Positions 27,501-39,500 of a stretch of DNA of 64,000 bases are shown one piece after another. The stretch covers positions 1,364,001 to 1,428,000 of the forward strand of contig JAQSEB010000022.1 of the NCBI GenBank assembly GCA_030063045.1, read 5' to 3'. Origin of the DNA: Pratylenchus scribneri. Taxonomy: Eukaryota; Nematoda; Chromadorea; Rhabditida; Pratylenchidae. The translations under genes and the position numbers were made by a program. The notes beneath the pieces are model-generated. The model worked only from the letters and a program-made list of their open reading frames with translations. It searched no databases and had not been told where the DNA came from. Every line of letters begins with the position of its first letter. Within the stretch, counting starts at the first letter, position 1.

Positions 27501-30500
27501 TGAGAAGAAGAAGGCAGAAGAATTGGCCAAGAAGAAGGCTGATGATGATAAGAAGAAGGCCGAGGAATTGGCCAAAATTAAACAAGCTGAACAACAGAAA
27601 GTGCCACCAGCCGAAGTTCAAGCAGTACTTCCGGATCAAAAAATAGCCGAACCAACTCAAATGAAACCAGAACCGGCTCCAAAGCCAGATTATGCTCAAT
27701 TGGCGAAGAAGAAGAAACGAACTGTCTCAGACATCAAAGAAGATAAAGCCAAGGCTGAAGCTCAAACCATTCCTGAACAGAAAGTTGAAGAATCTGCTCA
27801 GATGAAACCAGAACCTGCACCAAAACCATCCGATGTTGAAATGGCAAAGAAGAAAGCTGAAGATGAGAAGAATAAGGCTGACGAATTAGCAGCAAAGAAG
27901 AAGATGGATGATGAAAAGAAGAAGGCTGACGTGTTGGCAGCAAAGAAGAAAATGGAAGATGAGAAGAAGAAGGCGGAAGATGAAAAGAAAAAGGTGAGTA
28001 ATAATAGCTAAAATAACAATATTACAATAAGAAAGGGGAAAAAGGACCGTACATTATAGTAGCAAAAATATAGTTAAATCAATCAAAAACCTTTATTTAT
28101 TATAGGCGGATGAATTAGCCAAGAAGAAAGCAGAGGATGAGAAGAAGAAGGCAGAAGAATTGGCCAAGAAGAAGACTGATGATGATAAGAAGAAGGCCGA
28201 GGAATTGGCCAAGAAGAAGGCTGATGATGATAAGAAGAAGGCCGAGGAATTGGCCAAAAAGAAACAAGCTGAACAACAGAAAGTGCCACCAGCCGAAGTT
28301 CAAGCAGTACTTCCGGATCAAAAAATAGCCGAACCAACTCAAATGAAACCAGAACCGGCTCCAAAGCCAGATGATGCTCAATTGGCGAAGAAGAAGAAAC
28401 GAACTGTCTCAGACATCAAAGAAGATAAAGCAAAGGCTGAAGCTCAAACCATTCCTGAACAGAAAGTTGAAGAATCTGCTCAGATGAAACCAGAACCTGC
28501 ACCAAAACCATCCGATGTTGAAATGGCAAAGAAGAAAGTTGAAGATGAGAAGAATAAGGCTGACGAATTAGCAGCAAAGAAGAAGATGGATGATGAAAAG
28601 AAGAAGGCTGACGTGTTGGCAGCAAAGAAGAAAATGGAAGATGAGAAGAAGAAGGCGGAAGATGAAAAGAAAAAGGTGAGTAATAATAGCTAAAATAACA
28701 ATATTACAATAAGAAAGGGGAAAAAGGACCGTACATTATAGTAGCAAAAATATAGTTAAATCAATCAAAAACCTTTATTTATTATAGGCGGATGAATTAG
28801 CCAAGAAGAAAGCAGAGGATGAGAAGAAGAAGGCAGAAGAATTAGCTAAGAAGAAGGCTGAGGATGAGAAGAAGAAGGCAGAAGAATTAGCTAAGAAGAA
28901 GTCTGATGATGATAAGAAGAATGCAGAAGAATTAGCTAAGAAGAAGGCTGATGATGATAAGAAGAATGCAGAAGAATTAGCTAAGAAGAAGGCTGAGGAT
29001 GAGAAGAAGAAGGCAGAAGAATTAGCTAAGAAGAAGACTGATGATGATAAGAAGAATGCAGAAGAATTAGCTAAGAAGAAGGCTGATGATGATAAGAAGA
29101 ATGCAGAAGAATTAGCAGCAAAGAAGAAGATGGATGATGAGAAGAAGAAGGCTGACGAGTTGGCAGCAAAGAAGAAGAAGATGGAAGATGAGAAGAAGAA
29201 GGCGGAAGATGAAAAGAAAAAGGTGAGTAATAATAGCTAAAATAATATTATTATTACAATAAGAAAGGGGAAAAAGGACCGTACATTATAGTAGCAAAAA
29301 TATAGTTAAATCAATCAAAAACCTTTATTTATTATAGGCGGATGAATTAGCCAAGAAGAAAGCTGAGGATGAGAAGAAGAAGGCAGAAGAATTGGCCAAG
29401 AAGAAGGCTGATGATGATAAGAAGAAGGCCGAGGAATTGGCCAAAAAGAAACAAGCTGAAGAACAGAAAGTGCCACCAGCCGAAGTTCAAGCAGTACTTC
29501 CGGATCAAAAAATAGCCGAACCAACTCAAATGAAACCAGAACCGGCTCCAAAGCCAGATGATGCTCAATTGGCGAAGAAGAAGAAACGAACTGTCTCAGA
29601 CATCAAAGAAGATAAAGCCAAGGCTGAAGCTCAAACCATTCCTGAACAGAAAGTTGAAGAATCTGCTCAGATGAAACCAGAACCTGCACCAAAACCATCC
29701 GATGTTGAAATGGCAAAGAAGAAAGCTGAAGATGAGAAGAATAAGGCTGACGAATTAGCAGCAAAGAAGAAGATGGATGATGAGAAGAAGAAGGCTGACG
29801 AGTTGGCAGCAAAGAAGAAAATGGAAGATGAGAAGAAGAAGGCGGAAGATGAAAAGAAAAAGGTGAGTAATAATAGCTAAAATAATATTATTATTACAAT
29901 AAGAAAGGGGAAAAAGGATCGTACATTATAGTAGCAAAAATATAGTTAAATCAATCAAAAACCTTTATTAATTATAGGCGGATGAATTGACCAAGAAGAA
30001 AGCTGAGGATGAGAAGAAGAATGCAGAAGAATTAGCTAAGAAGAAGGCTGATGATGATAAGATGAAGGCCGAGGAATTGGCCAAAAAGAAACAAGCTGAA
30101 CAACAGAAAGTGCCACCAGCCGAAGTTCAAGCAGTACTTCCGGATCAGGCTGACGAATTAGCAGCAAAGAAGAAGATGGATGATGAGAAGAAGAAGGCTG
30201 ACGAATTAGCAGCAAAGAAGAAGATGGATGATGAGAAGAAGAAGGCTGACGAGTTGGCAGCAAAGAAGAAAATGGAAGATGAGAAGAAGAAGGCGGAAGA
30301 TGAAAAGAAAAAGGTGAGTAATAATAGCTAAAATAACAATATTACAATAAGAAAGAGGAAAAAGGACCGTACATTATAGTAGCAAAAATATAGTTAAATC
30401 AATCAAAAACCTTTATTTATTATAGGCGGATGAATTAGCCAAGAAGAAAGCAGAGGATGAGAAGAAGAAGGCAGAAGAATTAGCTAAGAAGAAGGCTGAT

Positions 30501-33500
30501 GATGATAAGATGAAAGCCGAGGAATTGGCCAAAAAGAAACAAGCTGAACAACAGAAAGTGCCACCAGCCGAAGTTCAAGCAGTACTTCCGGATCAAAAAA
30601 TAGCCGAACCAACTCAAATGAAACCAGAACCGGCTCCAAAGCCAGATGATGCTCAATTGGCGAAGAAGAAGAAACGAACTGTCTCAGACATCAAAGAAGA
30701 TAAAGCCAAGGCTGAAGCTCAAACCATTCCTGAACAGAAAGTTGAAGAATCTGCTCAGATGAAACCAGAACCTGCACCAAAACCATCCGATGTTGAAATG
30801 GCAAAGAAGAAGATGGATGATGAGAAGAAGAAGGCTGACGAATTAGCAGCAAAGAAGAAGATGGATGATGAGAAGAAGAAGGCTGACGAATTAGCAGCAA
30901 AGAAGAAGATGGATGATGAGAAGAAGAAGGCTGACGTGTTGGCAGCAAAGAAGAAAATGGAAGATGAGAAGAAGAAGGCGGAAGATGAAAAGAAAAAGGT
31001 GAGTAATAATAGCTAAAATAACAATATTACAATAAGAAAGAGGAAAAAGGACCGTACATTATAGTAGCAAAAATATAGTTAAATCAATCAAAAACCTTTA
31101 TTTATTATAGGCGGATGAATTAGCCAAGAAGAAAGCAGAGGATGAGAAGAAGAAGGCAGAAGAATTAGCTAAGAAGAAGGCTGAGGATGAGAAGAAGAAG
31201 GCAGAAGAATTGGCCAAGAAGAAGGCTGATGATGATAAGAAGAAGGCCGAGGAATTGGCCAAAATTAAACAAGCTGAACAACAGAAAGTGCCACCAGCCG
31301 AAGTTCAAGCAGTACTTCCGGATCAAAAAATAGCCGAACCAACTCAAATGAAACCAGAACCGGCTCCAAAGCCAGATTATGCTCAATTGGCGAAGAAGAA
31401 GAAACGAACTGTCTCAGACATCAAAGAAGATAAAGCCAAGGCTGAAGCTCAAACCATTCCTGAACAGAAAGTTGAAGAATCTGCTCAGATGAAACCAGAA
31501 CCTGCACCAAAACCATCCGATGTTGAAATGGCAAAGAAGAAAGCTGAAGATGAGAAGAATAAGGCTGACGAATTAGCAGCAAAGAAGAAGATGGATGATG
31601 AAAAGAAGAAGGCTGACGTGTTGGCAGCAAAGAAGAAAATGGAAGATGAGAAGAAGAAGGCGGAAGATGAAAAGAAAAAGGTGAGTAATAATAGCTAAAA
31701 TAACAATATTACAATAAGAAAGGGGAAAAAGGACCGTACATTATAGTAGCAAAAATATAGTTAAATCAATCAAAAACCTTTATTTATTATAGGCGGATGA
31801 ATTAGCCAAGAAGAAAGCAGAGGATGAGAAGAAGAAGGCAGAAGAATTGGCCAAGAAGAAGACTGATGATGATAAGAAGAAGGCCGAGGAATTGGCCAAG
31901 AAGAAGGCTGATGATGATAAGAAGAAGGCCGAGGAATTGGCCAAAAAGAAACAAGCTGAACAACAGAAAGTGCCACCAGCCGAAGTTCAAGCAGTACTTC
32001 CGGATCAAAAAATAGCCGAACCAACTCAAATGAAACCAGAACCGGCTCCAAAGCCAGATGATGCTCAATTGGCGAAGAAGAAGAAACGAACTGTCTCAGA
32101 CATCAAAGAAGATAAAGCAAAGGCTGAAGCTCAAACCATTCCTGAACAGAAAGTTGAAGAATCTGCTCAGATGAAACCAGAACCTGCACCAAAACCATCC
32201 GATGTTGAAATGGCAAAGAAGAAAGTTGAAGATGAGAAGAATAAGGCTGACGAATTAGCAGCAAAGAAGAAGATGGATGATGAAAAGAAGAAGGCTGACG
32301 TGTTGGCAGCAAAGAAGAAAATGGAAGATGAGAAGAAGAAGGCGGAAGATGAAAAGAAAAAGGTGAGTAATAATAGCTAAAATAACAATATTACAATAAG
32401 AAAGGGGAAAAAGGACCGTACATTATAGTAGCAAAAATATAGTTAAATCAATCAAAAACCTTTATTTATTATAGGCGGATGAATTAGCCAAGAAGAAAGC
32501 AGAGGATGAGAAGAAGAAGGCAGAAGAATTAGCTAAGAAGAAGGCTGAGGATGAGAAGAAGAAGGCAGAAGAATTAGCTAAGAAGAAGTCTGATGATGAT
32601 AAGAAGAATGCAGAAGAATTAGCTAAGAAGAAGGCTGATGATGATAAGAAGAATGCAGAAGAATTAGCTAAGAAGAAGGCTGAGGATGAGAAGAAGAAGG
32701 CAGAAGAATTAGCTAAGAAGAAGACTGATGATGATAAGAAGAATGCAGAAGAATTAGCTAAGAAGAAGGCTGATGATGATAAGAAGAATGCAGAAGAATT
32801 AGCAGCAAAGAAGAAGATGGATGATGAGAAGAAGAAGGCTGACGAGTTGGCAGCAAAGAAGAAGAAGATGGAAGATGAGAAGAAGAAGGCGGAAGATGAA
32901 AAGAAAAAGGTGAGTAATAATAGCTAAAATAATATTATTATTACAATAAGAAAGGGGAAAAAGGACCGTACATTATAGTAGCAAAAATATAGTTAAATCA
33001 ATCAAAAACCTTTATTTATTATAGGCGGATGAATTAGCCAAGAAGAAAGCTGAGGATGAGAAGAAGAAGGCAGAAGAATTGGCCAAGAAGAAGGCTGATG
33101 ATGATAAGAAGAAGGCCGAGGAATTGGCCAAAAAGAAACAAGCTGAAGAACAGAAAGTGCCACCAGCCGAAGTTCAAGCAGTACTTCCGGATCAAAAAAT
33201 AGCCGAACCAACTCAAATGAAACCAGAACCGGCTCCAAAGCCAGATGATGCTCAATTGGCGAAGAAGAAGAAACGAACTGTCTCAGACATCAAAGAAGAT
33301 AAAGCCAAGGCTGAAGCTCAAACCATTCCTGAACAGAAAGTTGAAGAATCTGCTCAGATGAAACCAGAACCTGCACCAAAACCATCCGATGTTGAAATGG
33401 CAAAGAAGAAAGCTGAAGATGAGAAGAATAAGGCTGACGAATTAGCAGCAAAGAAGAAGATGGATGATGAGAAGAAGAAGGCTGACGAGTTGGCAGCAAA

Positions 33501-36500
33501 GAAGAAAATGGAAGATGAGAAGAAGAAGGCGGAAGATGAAAAGAAAAAGGTGAGTAATAATAGCTAAAATAATATTATTATTACAATAAGAAAGGGGAAA
33601 AAGGATCGTACATTATAGTAGCAAAAATATAGTTAAATCAATCAAAAACCTTTATTAATTATAGGCGGATGAATTGACCAAGAAGAAAGCTGAGGATGAG
33701 AAGAAGAATGCAGAAGAATTAGCTAAGAAGAAGGCTGATGATGATAAGATGAAGGCCGAGGAATTGGCCAAAAAGAAACAAGCTGAACAACAGAAAGTGC
33801 CACCAGCCGAAGTTCAAGCAGTACTTCCGGATCAGGCTGACGAATTAGCAGCAAAGAAGAAGATGGATGATGAGAAGAAGAAGGCTGACGAATTAGCAGC
33901 AAAGAAGAAGATGGATGATGAGAAGAAGAAGGCTGACGAGTTGGCAGCAAAGAAGAAAATGGAAGATGAGAAGAAGAAGGCGGAAGATGAAAAGAAAAAG
34001 GTGAGTAATAATAGCTAAAATAACAATATTACAATAAGAAAGAGGAAAAAGGACCGTACATTATAGTAGCAAAAATATAGTTAAATCAATCAAAAACCTT
34101 TATTTATTATAGGCGGATGAATTAGCCAAGAAGAAAGCAGAGGATGAGAAGAAGAAGGCAGAAGAATTAGCTAAGAAGAAGGCTGATGATGATAAGATGA
34201 AAGCCGAGGAATTGGCCAAAAAGAAACAAGCTGAACAACAGAAAGTGCCACCAGCCGAAGTTCAAGCAGTACTTCCGGATCAAAAAATAGCCGAACCAAC
34301 TCAAATGAAACCAGAACCGGCTCCAAAGCCAGATGATGCTCAATTGGCGAAGAAGAAGAAACGAACTGTCTCAGACATCAAAGAAGATAAAGCCAAGGCT
34401 GAAGCTCAAACCATTCCTGAACAGAAAGTTGAAGAATCTGCTCAGATGAAACCAGAACCTGCACCAAAACCATCCGATGTTGAAATGGCAAAGAAGAAGA
34501 TGGATGATGAGAAGAAGAAGGCTGACGAATTAGCAGCAAAGAAGAAGATGGATGATGAGAAGAAGAAGGCTGACGAATTAGCAGCAAAGAAGAAGATGGA
34601 TGATGAGAAGAAGAAGGCTGACGTGTTGGCAGCAAAGAAGAAAATGGAAGATGAGAAGAAGAAGGCGGAAGATGAAAAGAAAAAGGTGAGTAATAATAGC
34701 TAAAATAACAATATTACAATAAGAAAGGGGAAAAAGGACCGTACATTATAGTAGCAAAAATATAGTTAAATCAATCAAAAACCTTTATTTATTATAGGAG
34801 GATGAATTAGCCAAGAAGAAAGCAGAGGATGAGAAGAAGAAGGCAGAAGAATTGGCCAAGAAGAAGACTGATGATGATAAGAAGAAGGCCGAGGAATTGG
34901 CCAAGAAGAAGGCTGATGATGATAAGAAGAAGGCCGAGGAATTGGCCAAAAAGAAACAAGCTGAACAACAGAAAGTGCCACCAGCCGAAGTTCAAGCAGT
35001 ACTTCCGGATCAAAAAATAGCCGAACCAACTCAAATGAAACCAGAACCGGCTCCAAAGCCAGATGATGCTCAATTGGCGAAGAAGAAGAAACGAACTGTC
35101 TCAGACATCAAAGAAGATAAAGCCAAGGCTGAAGCTCAAACCATTCCTGAACAGAAAGTTGAAGAATTTGCTCAGATGAAACCAGAACCTGCACCAAAAC
35201 CATCCGATGTTGAAATGGCAAAGAAGAAAGCTGAAGATGAGAAGAATAAGGCTGACGAATTAGCAGCAAAGAAGAAGATGGATGATGAGAAGAAGAAGGC
35301 TGACGAGTTGGCAGCAAAGAAGAAGATGGAAGATGAGAAGAAGAAGGCGGAAGATGAAAAGAAAAAGGTGAGTAATAATAGCTAAAATAATATTATTATT
35401 ACAATAAGAAAGGGGAAAAAGGACCGTACATTATAGTAAAAAAAATATAGTTAAATCAATCAAAAACTTTTATTAATTATAGGCGGATGAATTGACCAAG
35501 AAGAAAGCTGAGGATGAGAAGAAGAATGCAGAAGAATTAGCTAAGAAGAAGGCTGATGATGATAAGATGAAGGCCGAGGAATTGGCCAAAAAGAAACAAG
35601 CTGAACAACAGAAAGTGCCACCAGCCGAAGTTCAAGCAGTACTTCCGGATCAAAAAATAGCCGAACCAACTCAAATGAAACCAGAACCGGATCCAAAGCT
35701 AGATGATGCTCAATTGGCGAAGAAGAAGAAACGAACTGTCTCAGACATCAAAGAAGATAAAGCCAAGGCTGAAGCTCAAACCATTCCTGAACAGAAAGTT
35801 GAAGAATCTGCTCAGATGAAACCAGAACCTGCACCAAAACCATCCGATGTTGAAATGGCAAAGAAGAAAGCTGAAGATGAGAAGAATAAGGCGGAAGATG
35901 AAAAGAAAAAGGTGAGTAATAATAGCTAAAATAACAATATTACAATAAGAAAGGGGAAAAAGGACCGTACATTATAGTAGCAAAAATATAGTTAAATAAA
36001 TCAAAAACCTTTATTTATTATAGGCGGATGAATTAGCCAAGAAGAAAGCAGAGGATGAGAAGAAGAAGGCAGAAGAATTAGCTAAGAAGAAGGCTGAGGA
36101 TGAGAAGAAGAAGGCAGAAGAATTGGCCAAGAAGAAGGCTGATGATGATAAGAAGAAGGCCGAGGAATTGGCCAAAAAGAAACAAGCTGAACAACAGAAA
36201 GTGCCACCAGCCGAAGTTCAAGCAGTACTTCCGGATCAAAAAATAGCCGAACCAACTCAAATGAAACCAGAACCGGCTCCAAAGCCAGATGATGCTCAAT
36301 TGGCGAAGAAGAAGAAACGAACTGTCTCAGACATCAAAGAAGATAAAGCCAAGGCTGAAGCTCAAACCATTCCTGAACAGAAAGTTGAAAAATCTGCTCA
36401 GATGAAACCAGAACCTGCACCAAAATCATCCGATGTTGAAATGGCAAAGAAGAAAGCTGAAGATGAGAAGAATAAGGCTGACGAATTAGCAGCAAAGAAG

Positions 36501-39500
36501 AAGATGGATGATGAGAAGAAGAAGGCTGACGAGTTGGCAGCAAAGAAGAAGATGGAAGATGAGAAGAAGAAGGCGGAAGATGAAAAGAAAAAGGTGAGTA
36601 ATAATAGCTAAAATAATATTATTATTACAATAAGAAAGGGGAAAAAGGACCGTACATTATAGTAGCAAAAATATAGTTAAATCAATCAAAAACCTTTATT
36701 TATTATAGGCGGATGAATTAGCCAAGAAGAAAGCAGAGGATGAGAAGAAGAAGGCAGAAGAATTGGCCAAGAAGAAGACTGATGATGATAAGAAGAAGGC
36801 CGAGGAATTGGCCAAGAAGAAGGCTGATGATGATAAGAAGAAGGCCGAGGAATTGGCCAAAAAGAAACAAGCTGAACAACAGAAAGTGCCACCAGCCGAA
36901 GTTCAAGCAGTACTTCCGGATCAAAAAATAGCCGAACCAACTCAAATGAAACCAGAACCGGCTCCAAAGCCAGATGATGCTCAATTGGCGAAGAAGAAGA
37001 AACGAACTGTCTCAGACATCAAAGAAGATAAAGCAAAGGCTGAAGCTCAAACCATTCCTGAACAGAAAGTTGAAGAATCTGCTCAGATGAAACCAGAACC
37101 TGCACCAAAACCATCCGATGTTGAAATGGCAAAGAAGAAAGTTGAAGATGAGAAGAATAAGGCTGACGAATTAGCAGCAAAGAAGAAGATGGATGATGAA
37201 AAGAAGAAGGCTGACGTGTTGGCAGCAAAGAAGAAAATGGAAGATGAGAAGAAGAAGGCGGAAGATGAAAAGAAAAAGGTGAGTAATAATAGCTAAAATA
37301 ACAATATTACAATAAGAAAGGGGAAAAAGGACCGTACATTATAGTAGCAAAAATATAGTTAAATCAATCAAAAACCTTTATTTATTATAGGCGGATGAAT
37401 TAGCCAAGAAGAAAGCAGAGGATGAGAAGAAGAAGGCAGAAGAATTGGCCAAGAAGAAGACTGATGATGATAAGAAGAAGGCCGAGGAATTGGCCAAGAA
37501 GAAGGCTGATGATGATAAGAAGAAGGCCGAGGAATTGGCCAAAAAGAAACAAGCTGAACAACAGAAAGTGCCACCAGCCGAAGTTCAAGCAGTACTTCCG
37601 GATCAAAAAATAGCCGAACCAACTCAAATGAAACCAGAACCGGCTCCAAAGCCAGATGATGCTCAATTGGCGAAGAAGAAGAAACGAACTGTCTCAGACA
37701 TCAAAGAAGATAAAGCCAAGGCTGAAGCTCAAACCATTCCTGAACAGAAAGTTGAAGAATCTGCTCAGATGAAACCAGAACCTGCACCAAAACCATCCGA
37801 TGTTGAAATGGCAAAGAAGAAAGCTGAAGATGAGAAGAATAAGGCTGACGAATTAGCAGCAAAGAAGAAGATGGATGATGAAAAGAAGAAGGCTGACGTG
37901 TTGGCAGCAAAGAAGAAAATGGAAGATGAGAAGAAGAAGGCGGAAGATGAAAAGAAAAAGGTGAGTAATAATAGCTAAAATAACAATATTACAATAAGAA
38001 AGGGGAAAAAGGACCGTACATTATAGTAGCAAAAATATAGTTAAATAAATCAAAAACCTTTATTTATTATAGGCGGATGAATTAGCCAAGAAGAAAGCAG
38101 AGGATGAGAAGAAGAAGGCAGAAGAATTAGCTAAGAAGAAGGCTGAGGATGAGAAGAAGAAGGCAGAAGAATTGGCCAAGAAGAAGGCTGATGATGATAA
38201 GAAGAAGGCCGAGGAATTGGCCAAAAAGAAACAAGCTGAACAACAGAAAGTGCCACCAGCCGAAGTTCAAGCAGTACTTCCGGATCAAAAAATAGCCGAA
38301 CCAACTCAAATGAAACCAGAACCGGCTCCAAAGCCAGATGATGCTCAATTGGCGAAGAAGAAGAAACGAACTGTCTCAGACATCAAAGAAGATAAAGCCA
38401 AGGCTGAAGCTCAAACCATTCCTGAACAGAAAGTTGAAAAATCTGCTCAGATGAAACCAGAACCTGCACCAAAATCATCCGATGTTGAAATGGCAAAGAA
38501 GAAAGCTGAAGATGAGAAGAATAAGGCTGACGAATTAGCAGCAAAGAAGAAGATGGATGATGAGAAGAAGAAGGCTGACGAGTTGGCAGCAAAGAAGAAG
38601 ATGGAAGATGAGAAGAAGAAGGCGGAAGATGAAAAGAAAAAGGTGAGTAATAATAGCTAAAATAATATTATTATTACAATAAGAAAGGGGAAAAAGGACC
38701 GTACATTATAGTAGCAAAAATATAGTTAAATCAATCAAAAACCTTTATTTATTATAGGCGGATGAATTAGCCAAGAAGAAAGCTGAGGATGAGAAGAAGA
38801 AGGCAGAAGAATTAGCTAAGAAGAAGGCTGAGGATGAGAAGAAGAAGGCAGAAGAATTAGCTAAGAAGAAGTCTGATGATGATAAGAAGAATGCAGAAGA
38901 ATTAGCTAAGAAGAAGGCTGATGATGATAAGAAGAATGCAGAAGAATTAGCTAAGAAGAAGGCTGAGGATGAGAAGAAGAAGGCAGAAGAATTAGCTAAG
39001 AAGAAGACTGATGATGATAAGAAGAATGCAGAAGAATTAGCTAAGAAGAAGGCTGATGATGATAAGAAGAATGCAGAAGAATTAGCAGCAAAGAAGAAGA
39101 TGGATGATGAGAAGAAGAAGGCTGACGAGTTGGCAGCAAAGAAGAAGAAGATGGAAGATGAGAAGAAGAAGGCGGAAGATGAAAAGAAAAAGGTGAGTAA
39201 TAATAGCTAAAATAATATTATTATTACAATAAGAAAGGGGAAAAAGGACCGTACATTATAGTAGCAAAAATATAGTTAAATCAATCAAAAACCTTTATTT
39301 ATTATAGGCGGATGAATTAGCCAAGAAGAAAGCTGAGGATGAGAAGAAGAAGGCAGAAGAATTGGCCAAGAAGAAGGCTGATGATGATAAGAAGAAGGCC
39401 GAGGAATTGGCCAAAAAGAAACAAGCTGAAGAACAGAAAGTGCCACCAGCCGAAGTTCAAGCAGTACTTCCGGATCAAAAAATAGCCGAACCAACTCAAA

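Larger units (their letters stand above)
27424..34797 (+). repeat. Higher-order repeat, 3,687 bp x 2 (six exons each)
   Basis: Copies are 27424-31110 and 31111-34797. Exon sizes are 570, 570, 435, 525, 336, 573 in both. Confidence 0.9.
2783..39307 (+). repeat. Family of near-identical short introns inside the array
   Basis: The 64 introns from 2783-2897 to 39193-39307 share the donor gtgagtaataatag, a central aataatattattatt palindrome-like stretch, a conserved aaaggaccgtacattatag block, and a tttattatag acceptor. Common lengths are 115 and 112 bp; the 112-bp class has aataacaatatt instead of the longer palindrome. Minor classes are 114, 116 and 117 bp from small indels near the A-run. An in-frame stop comes within 18 bases of the donor in almost all copies. 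The high identity suggests recent or homogenised duplication. Confidence 0.88.

Noticed and set aside
23834..37613. Plus-strand frames beginning MRRRRQKNWPRRR
   Set aside because: They are +1 frame shadows of the AKKKADDDKKKAEEL modules; the phase does not fit the splice sites.
2997..38660. Treating each array ORF as a separate small gene starting MAKKKQAEQQ
   Set aside because: The apparent starts are internal TTG or ATG codons. Upstream coding continues in frame to a splice acceptor, and each frame ends in an intron just after a GTGAGT donor.
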